A stretch of DNA of 64,000 bases from Acidobacteriota bacterium. GTDB lineage: Bacteria > Actinomycetota > Acidimicrobiia > Spongiisociales > UBA5794. The DNA lies in contig JADFQA010000004.1 in the NCBI GenBank assembly GCA_022562055.1, positions 1 to 64,000 of the forward strand, written 5' to 3'. A program made the position numbers and the translations under genes. The notes under the pieces were generated by a model. The model was not told the DNA's origin and did no database searches. It saw only the letters and a list, made by a program, of their open reading frames with translations. Positions 15,842-24,540 of the stretch are shown here, in pieces. Numbering within the stretch: the stretch's first letter is position 1; each line of letters starts with the position of its first letter.

Positions 15842-16588
15842 TCAAACTGCTCCCAAACTACGGCCGCCGCAGACGTACAGCGTCTGGCCGGTGACGTACG
15901 ACGACTCGTCGGCGGCAAGGAACAGCGCCGCGTTGCCGATATCCCGGGGAGTGCCGATACGTTGGATCGGGATTGTCTTGATGAGCCGCTCCTGGACCTC
16001 GTCCTTCAGCCTTCTAAAGAGCGGGGTATCGACGAGTGCCGGAGCGATGCAGTTCGCAGTAATTCCGTAACGTGCCATTTCGAGAGCCAACGTTCGTGTC
16101 AGGCTGATCACTGCGCCCTTCGAGGCTGCATAGTTAGCCTGGCCCACCCCGCCGAGCCACGCGCGCGACGAGATGTTGATAATCCGACCGTAGTTCTGGT
16201 CCATCATGTGGGGCACGACGGCTCGACACATAAGGAACTGTGACTTCAGGTTCACCGTGAGGACACTGTCCCAGTCTTCTTCGCTCATCTTGGCAAGCCA
16301 GCCATCTCTAGAGATGCCGACGTTGTTCACGAGAATATCGATTCTGCCGTACGTAGCCAGGGCCGCAGCGACGAGACTCTCGGCTCCTTCGGCGATTGAC
16401 ACGTTCGCCGCGTGACCCATCGCCTCGTAACCGAGGGCCTCGAAATCTGTGACCACCTCAGCAACCCTATCCGGGACGAGATCGTTCAATACGACCCGCG
16501 CCCCGGCGGCGGCCAACACCCTGGCGATGCCCTCTCCGATGCCTTGGCCTGAGCCGGTGACAATGGCGACTCTGTCTTTAACGTTCAC
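15842..16588 (-). CDS. Short-chain dehydrogenase/reductase, FabG-like; candidate 3-hydroxyacyl-CoA dehydrogenase
   Basis: This 248-residue classical SDR has the nucleotide motif TGSGQGIGEGIA (residues 11-22), the NNVG structural motif, an ISS segment carrying the catalytic serine and YAASK with the catalytic tyrosine and lysine. The GTG start at 16588 is supported by TGAGGT seven bases upstream. Family knowledge allows acyl-ACP or hydroxyacyl-CoA substrates. Between a CoA-transferase/hydratase pair and a thiolase locus, oxidation of a 3-hydroxyacyl-CoA such as 3-hydroxypimeloyl-CoA is a reasonable but unproven role. There are 22 bases between its stop and the leuC-like start. Confidence 0.88.
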   Translation of the reverse strand: MNVKDRVAIVTGSGQGIGEGIARVLAAAGARVVLNDLVPDRVAEVVTDFEALGYEAMGHAANVSIAEGAESLVAAALATYGRIDILVNNVGISRDGWLAKMSEEDWDSVLTVNLKSQFLMCRAVVPHMMDQNYGRIINISSRAWLGGVGQANYAASKGAVISLTRTLALEMARYGITANCIAPALVDTPLFRRLKDEVQERLIKTIPIQRIGTPRDIGNAALFLAADESSYVTGQTLYVCGGRSLGAV

Positions 16589-16610
16589 GTTGGGTACCTC
16601 AGCGGTCGTT

Positions 16611-17543
16611 CTAGCGGCCCTTGAATTCGGGTGGACGTTTCTCGATGAAAGCTTGGATGCCCTCGGTACGGTCGTCACTGGCGCGCAACACGGCGTGACT
16701 TGTTGATTCGAGTTCCAAGCCGGTCTCGAGGTCGGTCTCAGTGGCTCGGTTGACCAATGCCTTAACCCGATCGTGCGACAGTGGGGCACGGCTGGCGATA
16801 CGTCTAGCCAACTTCATCGTTTCTTCCATGAGGTCGTCGTCTGGTACGACGCGGTTGACAAGACCCATTCTCAAGGCATGTTCCGCGCTGACGTGATCAG
16901 CCGTAAACATAAGTTCCTTGGTGAAGCCGGGTCCGATCAGTCGGGTAGCTCGCTGCGTTCCCCCGGCTCCAGGCAGACTCCCGACCCTCGCTTCAGGGAA
17001 TCCCAGTCTGGCCCCCTGTGTCACGATTCGGAGGTCTCCGGCGAGAGCCAGTTCGAGTCCACCTCCAAGGGCGTAACCGCGGATCGCAATGATGACCGGT
17101 ATGTGCAGATTCTCGAGGCGTCCAAATATGCTGCGCACAAGGAGACCGAGTGGGTCGTGGATCAGCCCGGGTTCGAAGCTCTTGCCACGACTCTTCAGGT
17201 CGGCGCCCACACAGAATGCTTTTTCGCCGGCGCCGGTCACGACGAGGACCCGGGTGTCATCGTCGGCTTCGATCTTGTCGAGTATGTCACCGATCTTTTG
17301 CAGCATTGCGACGGTCATTGCGTTGAGAGCCTCTGGCCGGTTGAGGGTCAGGACTCCGATTGCGCCGTCTCTTTCGTACAGCACAGGCTGTTCTTCGGGA
17401 CCCAGCACAGGCTGTTCTTCGGGACCCAGCACAGGCTGTTCTTCGGGACCCAGCACAGGCTGTTCTTCGGGACCCAGCACAGGCTGTTCTTCGGGACCCA
17501 GCACAGGCTGTTCTTCGGGTCCGTCCGCGGATTCATCTGTCAC
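16611..17543 (-). CDS. Enoyl-CoA hydratase/isomerase (crotonase) with N-terminal octapeptide repeat
   Basis: This 310-residue crotonase has the oxyanion-hole regions [10 protein letters not shown] and [19 protein letters not shown], and the catalytic region [17 protein letters not shown]. The carboxyl terminus [11 protein letters not shown] is typical. The core is about 255 residues, the usual size. Ahead of it sit six exact copies of an eight-residue unit (GPEEQPVL) encoded by six 24-bp DNA repeats. The GTG start at 17543 is preferred because CAGGAGA lies five bases upstream, which places the repeat inside the protein. The start overlaps the CoA-transferase gene by 11 bases. Substrate unknown; beta-oxidation of a dicarboxyl- or aryl-CoA intermediate is plausible. 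Confidence 0.88.
   Translation of the reverse strand: MTDESADGPEEQPVLGPEEQPVLGPEEQPVLGPEEQPVLGPEEQPVLGPEEQPVLYERDGAIGVLTLNRPEALNAMTVAMLQKIGDILDKIEADDDTRVLVVTGAGEKAFCVGADLKSRGKSFEPGLIHDPLGLLVRSIFGRLENLHIPVIIAIRGYALGGGLELALAGDLRIVTQGARLGFPEARVGSLPGAGGTQRATRLIGPGFTKELMFTADHVSAEHALRMGLVNRVVPDDDLMEETMKLARRIASRAPLSHDRVKALVNRATETDLETGLELESTSHAVLRASDDRTEGIQAFIEKRPPEFKGR
17379..17522. repeat. Six tandem 24-bp repeats within the crotonase gene
   Basis: The unit (plus strand, beginning CAGCACAGGCTGTTCTTCGG) occurs six times without gaps; only the last copy differs, by one base (GGGTCC in place of GGGACC). Because 24 is a multiple of three, the array stays in frame and encodes six copies of GPEEQPVL. 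There are no spacers, so it is not CRISPR. The near-perfect identity points to recent expansion by slippage or unequal recombination. Confidence 0.97.
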
Positions 17544-18768
17544 TACTGTCTCCTGTCTGCAGTTGCCGTCCGTCCGGGCCGGCAACGACGCCGCTTTGCA
17601 TCAGCGCCCCTATCTCGTCTTCGTCAAACCCGTTCTCGCCAAGGACTTCCGCCGAGTGCTCACCGGCAATTGGCGGTGGTGGTCCAGTGACATCGCCGGC
17701 CGTGTCGGACATACGGCTCGGGAGTACAGGTCCCGTGAACTCACCGAAACTAGGGTGGTGGACAGTCACCAGCGCATCTCCCTTAGCGACATGCTCCTCG
17801 GCAATGAGATCCTCGTAGCTGAGGATTGGGCCGCAGAGGACATCGACTTTGTCGAATGCGTCGATCCATTCCGCTGTCGTCTTGGTCCGAAAAATGGGTT
17901 CCAGGGTTGCGCGTAACGCAGTCCTCTCACGGACGCGCTTTTCGTTGGTGTTGAACCGAGGGTCGATTGCAAGCTCGGGGTGCCCCATAGCCGCGCAGAG
18001 CGCTGACCATCGTTTGATCGAATATGCAGCCACCATCACATAGCCGTCCTGGGTAGGAAACGCTTCGTTGGGCGCTGCGTAGGGTGCGGCGCTGCCCAGG
18101 CGTTGCGGCGATTCTCCGCTCGCCAGGAACATAGACAGCGGCACAACCTGAAACGCCAGAAGGGAATCAAGGAGTGACACGTCAAGGCGCTGTCCGCGGC
18201 CGGTCCGCTCCCTCACGTAGAGAGCCGCAAGAATGGCCTGCGAGGTGTACACACCGCCGGCCATGTCGGCAGCGGGCACTCCGACCTTGACGGGTGGTCC
18301 GTCAGCGGTGCCGGTGACACTCATGATTCCGCTCATGGCCTGGGCGATGCCATCGACCCCGGGACGGTCCCGCCATGGCCCGCTTTGTCCGAATGCGGAA
18401 ATCGCTGCGTAGATCAGCCGCGGGTTACGAGCCCTCATCGCCCCATACCCAATCCCGAGCCGGTCGGCGACACCGGGCCGGAAGCTCTCAAGCGCGACAT
18501 CACAACGGTCAGCGAGCCGCAGAACCACTTCGGATCCGCCGGGCTTCTTGAGATCGATGACCACGCTGCGTTTATTTCGGTTCATACCGAGGAACGCCGC
18601 AGCAACACCGGCGACAAACGGTGGACCCAGCCTGCGGCCCCACTCTCCGCCGGGTGGCTCTACCTTGATAACATTGGCGTCCATGTCTCCGAGGTGCATG
18701 GCGCAGGTCGGCCCGGCCGCGCCTTGGGAAAGGTCGAGGACGGTGATGCCCTCAAGGGCGCCGCTCAT
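17533..18768 (-). CDS. Family III CoA-transferase (CaiB/BaiF/Frc type)
   Basis: This 411-residue protein has the hallmarks of family III CoA-transferases: [16 protein letters not shown] at the N-terminus, [43 protein letters not shown] and the catalytic aspartate in [13 protein letters not shown] (about residue 166). These enzymes move CoA between carboxylic acids without an acyl-phosphate. The donor and acceptor cannot be read from sequence; in benzylsuccinate and related anaerobic pathways such enzymes activate dicarboxylic or aryl acids using succinyl-CoA. It starts with ATGA overlapping the tetR stop, placing it in the same transcript. Confidence 0.9.
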   Translation of the reverse strand: MSGALEGITVLDLSQGAAGPTCAMHLGDMDANVIKVEPPGGEWGRRLGPPFVAGVAAAFLGMNRNKRSVVIDLKKPGGSEVVLRLADRCDVALESFRPGVADRLGIGYGAMRARNPRLIYAAISAFGQSGPWRDRPGVDGIAQAMSGIMSVTGTADGPPVKVGVPAADMAGGVYTSQAILAALYVRERTGRGQRLDVSLLDSLLAFQVVPLSMFLASGESPQRLGSAAPYAAPNEAFPTQDGYVMVAAYSIKRWSALCAAMGHPELAIDPRFNTNEKRVRERTALRATLEPIFRTKTTAEWIDAFDKVDVLCGPILSYEDLIAEEHVAKGDALVTVHHPSFGEFTGPVLPSRMSDTAGDVTGPPPPIAGEHSAEVLGENGFDEDEIGALMQSGVVAGPDGRQLQTGDSSDR

Positions 18769-19379
18769 CGCACGTATCCTCTGGTCGATGCGGCCACGTC
18801 ACGCGATGACGTGGCGCCATGCACTGCAAGGTGGGCGAATTGAGATGCGATCTGTTGCGGACTCTCGTGACCGTCGGGTCGGTACCAGCGCACCACCGAG
18901 TTGCACATACCCAAGATGGCCTTGACCGCAATGCCCGCATCCTGGTCGGCGAACTCACCCGACTCGATGCCGGCAGTGAATATACGCCGAAATATCTGTT
19001 CGTATCTATCCCGGTTTGTAATGTGTAGCGCCAAGAAATCGGGCGACAGGTAACGGCCTTCCTCGATGAAACACGCAATGGCATCCCGGTCGCGTATCGC
19101 CTCAATCGTGTGGAGGACCACCGCCCTTGCTAGGCGCTCTGTCACCGGGATGTCCATGTCGGCGACCTTTTGGACCAGCGGGGTAACGCGACTGACCGTG
19201 CGTTCGATGATCTCTGAGAGCAACGCCTGTTTGGATGCGAAGTGGTGGTAGAGGCTCGACTTCGTAATTCCGACCGCGATGGATAGCTCGGCCATGCTGG
19301 TTCCGTTGAAGCCTTGCTGACTGAAGAGGGACGCGGCCTCTGAACAGATGCGATCCCGTGTCGTGACTGTTTTCGTCAT
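18765..19379 (-). CDS. TetR/AcrR family regulator embedded in the operon
   Basis: The 204-residue protein has an N-terminal TetR helix-turn-helix (RDRICSEAASLFSQQGFNGTSMAELSIAVGITKSSLYHHFASK, about residues 8-50) and a helical ligand-binding domain. The ATG at 19379 overlaps the stop of the preceding gene (ATGA), and its own stop overlaps the CoA-transferase start, so it is translated as part of the operon. A natural target is the pair of inverted TetR-like sites at 25837-25853 and 26068-26084 in front of this operon and the divergent one. The inducer is probably an acyl- or aryl-CoA, by analogy with other catabolic TetR proteins; this is inference. Confidence 0.88.
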   Translation of the reverse strand: MTKTVTTRDRICSEAASLFSQQGFNGTSMAELSIAVGITKSSLYHHFASKQALLSEIIERTVSRVTPLVQKVADMDIPVTERLARAVVLHTIEAIRDRDAIACFIEEGRYLSPDFLALHITNRDRYEQIFRRIFTAGIESGEFADQDAGIAVKAILGMCNSVVRWYRPDGHESPQQIASQFAHLAVHGATSSRDVAASTRGYVR

Positions 19380-19912
19380 GGTGCGTCGCTTTTGACCAAG
19401 CGCATTCCTGCGCTCAGAGCGTCCAGGTTCATCCGCGTGTGTTGGGTAGGGACCCTGGCCGCAACTGCGCGCCTGAGCGCGTCGGCATCTACGCATCCCG
19501 TTTGCGCTTGGATCACCCCGAGCGCTACCACCCCGGTCACGAGTTGACCGCCGCAAACGGCGCGTGCGGTGTCTACGACGGGAAATCGGGTGACTACACG
19601 GTCGAGAGACTCGGAGGCGCAGCGGCTATCGATCATGAGGCGGCTATTCGGCCCCAACTCGGGTTCATAGCTCGCCAACGCGTCCAAGCTCAGAACGAAC
19701 AACAGATCGATATTGTCGGCAAGAGGAAAGCCGATCTTCTCGGTCGAGATCACAATGTCGGACCTGCTTGCACCGCCGCGCGACTGCGGGCCGTACACCT
19801 GGCTGTGTGTTGCCTCGTTCCCCGACAGAATCGCCGCCTCTGCAAGGATGCGCCCTGCCGTGACGACTCCCTGACCACCTGTCCCTGCAATTCGAATCTC
19901 GTTGCGACTCAT
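19376..19912 (-). CDS. 2-oxoacid:ferredoxin oxidoreductase gamma subunit
   Basis: This 178-residue protein matches the gamma domain of the pyruvate/2-oxoacid:ferredoxin oxidoreductase family, with IRIAGTGGQGVVTAGRIL at the N-terminus, the SQVYGPQSRGGASRSDIVIS motif and a C-terminal region with MNLDALSAGMRLV. The gamma chain helps form the CoA-binding and core structure. It is located directly after the alpha and beta genes. The ATG at 19912 lies two bases before the beta stop codon. Its own stop overlaps the tetR start by four bases. Confidence 0.88.
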   Translation of the reverse strand: MSRNEIRIAGTGGQGVVTAGRILAEAAILSGNEATHSQVYGPQSRGGASRSDIVISTEKIGFPLADNIDLLFVLSLDALASYEPELGPNSRLMIDSRCASESLDRVVTRFPVVDTARAVCGGQLVTGVVALGVIQAQTGCVDADALRRAVAARVPTQHTRMNLDALSAGMRLVKSDAP

Positions 19913-19913
19913 G

Positions 19914-20726
19914 TCACTGGTCTCCTCTGACGCCCGCATACACTGGACGTACTTCGCGGTAGAGGACGCCCGTTGTTAGTCCCGCAGGCGGGCTGGAAGA
20001 TGGAGTATGTTTCACGAATTGCTTGGTGGCGAGTGGAATCGTGACACCTTCGTCGCGGCCGGCCATCCATGACAGCATCGCGGCGCCACCACCGATCTTG
20101 TTGTACCGGCCAAAATATTCCGGGCAGTCGCTGATGATTTCAATGAACGAAAAACCCGGATGGGTGATCGCATCCACCATCACTTTTGTCATCTCAAGAG
20201 GTGTCGCGGCGAGGACCCGAGCCACATAAGATGCTCCCGCCCCGATTAGAAGCTTGCATGCGTCGAAGTCGGGTTCGGTGTTTCCCTGCGGAGCGGTAGA
20301 CGCCACGGCGCCCTCGGGTGTTGTCGGGGCCACCTGGCCGCCTGTCATGCCGTAAATCGAGTTGTTGAGCATGAGGACGGTCATGTCGATGTTTCTTCGA
20401 GCCGCATGAATGAGGTGGTTGCCACCTATCGCGAGCCCGTCGCCGTCGCCGGTCACAACAATGACGTTCAGCTCGGGGCGAGCGAGCTTGAGACCCGTGG
20501 CAAATGCCGGGGCCCTGCCGTGGGTTCCGTGCAACGTGCAGAAGTCCACATAGCCAATGAGGCGGCTGCTGCACCCGATCCCGGCGACCATTGCCACCTT
20601 GTTTCGGTCTAGTTGCAACTGGTCAACTGCTTCCAGGAAGGATCTGAGCACGATGCCGTGGGCGCACCCGGGGCACAGCACGTGAGGCATCGCCCATTCG
20701 CGAAGATAGGTCTTAACGTCGGTCAT
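19914..20726 (-). CDS. korB: 2-oxoacid:ferredoxin oxidoreductase beta subunit (KorB-like)
   Basis: This 270-residue protein is the thiamine diphosphate-binding beta subunit. The TPP motif is GDGDGLAIGGNHLIHA (about residues 94-109) with a conserved asparagine in LNNSIYGMTGG. N-terminal CPGCAHG supplies cysteines found in iron-sulfur-containing beta subunits. The short beta and separate alpha and gamma chains resemble 2-oxoglutarate:ferredoxin oxidoreductases. In Thauera such an enzyme provides reduced ferredoxin to benzoyl-CoA reductase, so a similar role is likely here. Substrate is not proven; 2-oxoisovalerate or pyruvate are alternatives. Confidence 0.88.
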   Translation of the reverse strand: MTDVKTYLREWAMPHVLCPGCAHGIVLRSFLEAVDQLQLDRNKVAMVAGIGCSSRLIGYVDFCTLHGTHGRAPAFATGLKLARPELNVIVVTGDGDGLAIGGNHLIHAARRNIDMTVLMLNNSIYGMTGGQVAPTTPEGAVASTAPQGNTEPDFDACKLLIGAGASYVARVLAATPLEMTKVMVDAITHPGFSFIEIISDCPEYFGRYNKIGGGAAMLSWMAGRDEGVTIPLATKQFVKHTPSSSPPAGLTTGVLYREVRPVYAGVRGDQ

Positions 20727-21858
20727 GAGGCCCTTCCTTGCGTGATGTCAGGATGTCGAGGAGGACGGTCGGTGTGATCGGTTTGCCATCGACGCGGAGG
20801 TAGCGCACGATCTCGGTCTGCCCCGCGGCCACCCGTTCGACCTCGCCAACGAGTTGGCCGAGGTTCATCTCGGCGACAATCAATGTGTCAACCTGTTGTG
20901 CCGCCGAAGCGACCTGTGCATCGGGAAACGGCCAGATGGTGATCGGTCGGACGAGACCGGCCTTGATACCGGCCGATCGTGCCTGTTCAACCGCTTCGTA
21001 GGCCGAACGGCCGACGATCCCGTAAGCGAAGATCGCAATCTCGGCGTCATCCATCATGAAGGTTTCAACATCAGTGATCTCGTCAAGGTGCGTTTCGATC
21101 TTGCTGTGAAGGCGCGTGATAAGTGCCTCCGCGACTTTGGAATCCGTCGTCGGAAATCCTCGATCGTCGTGGGTTAGCCCCGTGACGTGGAATCGGTATC
21201 CGTCGCCAAACCCGGACATCGGCGGAACCCCGTTCGGTGCGGTGCTCTTGGGCCAGAAATCGGAGAGGCCCTCGGGTGGGGCGCTCCGGTTGACAATGTC
21301 AACGGTGTTGGGCAGGACAATGCTCTCTCTGGTGTGTCCGATGATCTCGTCGTAGAGGACTATCACCGGCGTGCGGAACCTCTCCGAGAGGTTGAACGCC
21401 CGTACCGTGGCGTCGAAAACCTCTCCCACGGATGCCGGGGCGAGAACGATCGCGGGATGGTCGCCGTGCGTGCCCCAGCGAGTCTGCATGACATCACCCT
21501 GGGACGGCGACGTTGGTGACCCGGTACTTGGACCGCCGCGCATGACGTTCACGATCACACAGGGGACCTCGGTCATCGTGGCGAAACCGATGTGTTCCTG
21601 CATGAGCGAAAACCCGGGTCCGCTCGTGGCGGTCATCGCCTTGGACCCCGCAAGAGACGCGCCGATGACCGAAGCGAGCGATGCGATTTCGTCTTCCATC
21701 TGTATGAACACGCCGCCGGTCTTCGGGAGAAGCCGGACCATGTGCTCAGCGATTTCCGACGATGGTGTGATCGGGTACCCGCCGTAGAAACTGCAACCCG
21801 CAGCCAGTGCCCCCTTCACACAGGCCTCGTTGCCCTGAATGAGTTGCGCGGTGCTCAT
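20713..21858 (-). CDS. korA: 2-oxoacid:ferredoxin oxidoreductase alpha subunit (KorA-like)
   Basis: The 381-residue protein has the pyrimidine-binding alpha domain (GNEACVKGALAAGCSFYGGYPITPSSEIAEH), the RGGPSTGSPTSPSQGD motif typical of KorA, and a C-terminal transketolase-like domain (GIKAGLVRPITIWPFP). It lacks a fused gamma domain; a gamma chain is encoded separately three genes along. The ATG at 21858 overlaps the upstream iorB-like stop, and a longer in-frame extension to 22047 is not conserved. Together with KorB it converts a 2-oxoacid, CoA and oxidised ferredoxin to acyl-CoA, CO2 and reduced ferredoxin. Confidence 0.88.
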   Translation of the reverse strand: MSTAQLIQGNEACVKGALAAGCSFYGGYPITPSSEIAEHMVRLLPKTGGVFIQMEDEIASLASVIGASLAGSKAMTATSGPGFSLMQEHIGFATMTEVPCVIVNVMRGGPSTGSPTSPSQGDVMQTRWGTHGDHPAIVLAPASVGEVFDATVRAFNLSERFRTPVIVLYDEIIGHTRESIVLPNTVDIVNRSAPPEGLSDFWPKSTAPNGVPPMSGFGDGYRFHVTGLTHDDRGFPTTDSKVAEALITRLHSKIETHLDEITDVETFMMDDAEIAIFAYGIVGRSAYEAVEQARSAGIKAGLVRPITIWPFPDAQVASAAQQVDTLIVAEMNLGQLVGEVERVAAGQTEIVRYLRVDGKPITPTVLLDILTSRKEGPHDRR

Positions 21859-22733
21859 TGATTGCCCTCCACTGCATGAGAAGACGCAGGGGCGATTGCG
21901 GGTTCTAACGGGGGGCGAATAGTGATGGCAAAGTCTGGGCAGAGGATCTCGCACAACCGACAACCCGTGCACGCATCGGTATTCACAACCATAAGCTTCC
22001 CGTCGATGTCGACAGCCAAACAGTATTCTGGGCAGAACCGGGAGCAAATATCACAGCCCTTGCACCAGTCGTGCCGGATATCGATCTGATGCGGTCCGGC
22101 GAACCCCACGGGATCGGCTACCTGGTGGGGGATCGGTGCATCCGACACCGTGCGTCCCTCCCGGAAGGCCGCAAGGTTCACTTCCACCGTGCCTCGCGGA
22201 ACCAGACGTTCGATGGCTGCTTCCCAGTGGGCGTCGTCGACGTCGAGGAAGGCAGCTACTGCCCCGAGGATCACACTGTTTGCCGCTCGGGCGTTCCCAA
22301 GTTCGAATGCTGTTGCAGATGCGTCGATTAGGCGGGCTTTCAGACGACGAGTGGTGAAAAGTCCGGCGTCGATGCTTGGGTAACGTGTCGACCACGAACG
22401 CCGATCGCTGCAGGCGCCGGGAGGGACGATGGTGCGGATGTCGGCAATGACTACTCCACCGTCTCGAACGTACTGGACCCAGCGGATCGCCTCTGCCCAC
22501 TCGAACGCGGCCAGAACCTCGGCAGTCCCCTCAGGAACGAGAGGGCTGTCGACATTCGACCCCCACCGAATGTGGCTGAACACCGATCCACCCCGCTGGG
22601 CCATCCCGTGTACTTCGCTCTGCTTGACGTCGTAACCCGACCGGACCAGGGCGTCCGCGACGATCATGCTGGCCAGGATCACACCCTGCCCGCCGACCCC
22701 CGCAAGCAGTAGGCCCCGCGATCCTTCAGACAT
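21855..22733 (-). CDS. iorB: Indolepyruvate:ferredoxin oxidoreductase beta-type subunit fused to a two-cluster ferredoxin domain
   Basis: This 292-residue protein joins an IorB/gamma-type domain (LLLAGVGGQGVILASMIVADAL, about residues 7-28; VHGMAQRGGSVFSHIRWG) to a C-terminal ferredoxin domain with two [4Fe-4S] motifs, CKGCDICSRFCPEYC and CTGCRLCEILCP. The fusion provides its own electron carrier or a relay to soluble ferredoxin. Typical IorB proteins are about 200 residues and lack the ferredoxin, so the extension is noteworthy. The start overlaps iorA by eight bases and the end overlaps korA by four, consistent with tight co-translation. Confidence 0.85.
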   Translation of the reverse strand: MSEGSRGLLLAGVGGQGVILASMIVADALVRSGYDVKQSEVHGMAQRGGSVFSHIRWGSNVDSPLVPEGTAEVLAAFEWAEAIRWVQYVRDGGVVIADIRTIVPPGACSDRRSWSTRYPSIDAGLFTTRRLKARLIDASATAFELGNARAANSVILGAVAAFLDVDDAHWEAAIERLVPRGTVEVNLAAFREGRTVSDAPIPHQVADPVGFAGPHQIDIRHDWCKGCDICSRFCPEYCLAVDIDGKLMVVNTDACTGCRLCEILCPDFAITIRPPLEPAIAPASSHAVEGNQ

Positions 22734-24540
22734 TGGCGGCCACCTTTCGGTTGGGCATCGGCACAATCGCAAACGGTGGGCACATTTGTGCGCAGAGAGT
22801 GCAGCCGGTGCAGGTGTCGGTGTCGATGTACACCTTGCGTCTCCCCTCAAACGTCTCGTGCGACCACAGGATCGACGGACATCCGATGGTCATGCAGGCT
22901 TGGCATGCCGTGCATGCGTCAGCGAGCACTTCATACGGCAGGTCCCTGATCTTCGTCGGCGCTTCCACACAGGGTCGGTTAGTGATGACGACCGACGGGC
23001 CGACGTGGGCTACTGCTCCTTCAATGGCGGCGTATGTCGCGGCGAGGTCATAGGGATCGATAACTCTGACATCGCGAACACCCAGGGCCTTGCACAAGGC
23101 GACAAGGTCCACCGGGGTTGTGTCGGAGCCTTGGAGTGTTACCCCTGTGCCCGGATGCTCCTGACCGCCCGTCATGGCGGTGGTTCCGTTGTCGAGGATG
23201 AGGACGGTGATATTGGCCTGGCAGTACACGGCATCAGTAAGACCGGCGATGCCGCTATGCAGGAACGTTGAGTCACCGATGGTGGCAACCACCGGTCCCT
23301 CGGCGCCACCTGACGCTGCGAGGCCGATTGCCATCCCGATGCTGCTCCCCATCGATACGCAGGTGTCCATTGCCGACAGCGGTTGCAGGGCGGCCAGCGT
23401 GTAACAGCCGATGTCCCCGGCAACGATGGCTCCAATCCGCTTGAGGACGAGAAAGGGCGGTGTGTGGGGGCACCCGGGGCACAGGAGTGGCGGCCTCACG
23501 ACGGTCGTCGGTGCGGCTTCGATGGAGATGTGTGCGGGCAGGATCCCTGCGGCTGCGAATCCACGGCGGACGTTATCTGGATTCAGCTCGCCGATCTGTG
23601 GAAAGAAGGCTTTACCTTCAACCTTGACCCCGGCGGCGAGAAGATCATTCTCCACAAGGGGGTCGAGCTCTTCGACTACGAAAAGCCGGTCGACCGTCCT
23701 GGCGAATTCCCTGATCCGCTCGATGGGAAGGGGGTAGCTGATGCCAAGCTTGAGGACGCGCGCTGTGGGGAGCACCTCGCGAACATAGTGGTGGGAGATT
23801 CCAGATGTGATGACACCGAAACTGCTGTCACCCTCGAACTCAACCGTAAGTGGACTTGAGTCGGCGTATGCACCGAGGCGACGAAGGCGATCGAGAAAAA
23901 TGGGACGACGCGCGCGAGCGTATCCGGGGATCATCACATACTTTTCCGGGTTACGTCTAAAACCCGTCACCGGTCTCTCAATTCGTGGACCCAGCCTGAC
24001 GATGCCGCGGTTATGCGATACCCGGGTCGTGGTGCGAATAAGAACCGGCGTGTCAAACTCCTCGGAGATGTCGAAGGCGAGCACCGAGAATTCCTTGGCC
24101 TCGGCGCTGTCGCTGGGTTCGAGGAGCGGTACCCCGGCCATCCGCGCATACGCACGGCTGTCCTGTTCGTTCTGCGAGCTATGCATACCCGGGTCGTCCG
24201 CGCTCACAATGACCAGGCCCGCCTCGACACCGGTGTATGCCATCGTCATAAATGTATCTGCGGCGACGTTAAGACCCACATGCTTCATCGTGACGAGTAC
24301 CCTGACACCGCCGAGGGATGCACCGAGGGCGACGTCAAGCGCCACTTTTTCGTTCGGTGACCAGCGGACATCAATGTCTGTGCGGTCCGAAATGGACTCC
24401 AAGATTTCGGTGCTCGGTGTTCCCGGGTAACCGACAGCTACCAATGCGCCTGCTTCAACTGCGCCACGGGCCACCGCTTCGTTACCCGACAGCAGCACAT
24501 CAGTCCCGACGTCTGGATGTGGTGCTGTGTCGACGGTCAT
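22726..24540 (-). CDS. iorA: Indolepyruvate:ferredoxin oxidoreductase alpha subunit (IorA-like)
   Basis: This 604-residue protein has the IorA domain order: alpha domain (LLSGNEAVARGAVEAGALVAVGYPGTPS), a central transketolase-like domain, a TPP-binding domain (GDSTFLHSGIAGL with LDNGTTAMTGGQ) and a C-terminal ferredoxin with CTACQACMTIGCP and CTGCTLCAQMCPP. IorAB enzymes oxidise aryl pyruvates (phenyl-, hydroxyphenyl-, indolepyruvate) to aryl-acetyl-CoA with ferredoxin reduction. Here it may feed aromatic amino acid carbon, or simply electrons, to the reductive pathway. The gene overlaps the preceding LeuA-like gene by ATGA. Function by family; substrate by analogy. Confidence 0.9.
   Translation of the reverse strand: MTVDTAPHPDVGTDVLLSGNEAVARGAVEAGALVAVGYPGTPSTEILESISDRTDIDVRWSPNEKVALDVALGASLGGVRVLVTMKHVGLNVAADTFMTMAYTGVEAGLVIVSADDPGMHSSQNEQDSRAYARMAGVPLLEPSDSAEAKEFSVLAFDISEEFDTPVLIRTTTRVSHNRGIVRLGPRIERPVTGFRRNPEKYVMIPGYARARRPIFLDRLRRLGAYADSSPLTVEFEGDSSFGVITSGISHHYVREVLPTARVLKLGISYPLPIERIREFARTVDRLFVVEELDPLVENDLLAAGVKVEGKAFFPQIGELNPDNVRRGFAAAGILPAHISIEAAPTTVVRPPLLCPGCPHTPPFLVLKRIGAIVAGDIGCYTLAALQPLSAMDTCVSMGSSIGMAIGLAASGGAEGPVVATIGDSTFLHSGIAGLTDAVYCQANITVLILDNGTTAMTGGQEHPGTGVTLQGSDTTPVDLVALCKALGVRDVRVIDPYDLAATYAAIEGAVAHVGPSVVITNRPCVEAPTKIRDLPYEVLADACTACQACMTIGCPSILWSHETFEGRRKVYIDTDTCTGCTLCAQMCPPFAIVPMPNRKVAANV

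Noticed and set aside
17379-17522. CRISPR array or minisatellite in non-coding DNA
   Set aside because: Units are contiguous without spacers and lie in frame inside the crotonase gene.
16773-17916. Plus-strand open frames across the crotonase/CoA-transferase junction
   Set aside because: They are mirror frames of the 24-bp repeat and have no family features; the minus-strand enzymes explain the region.
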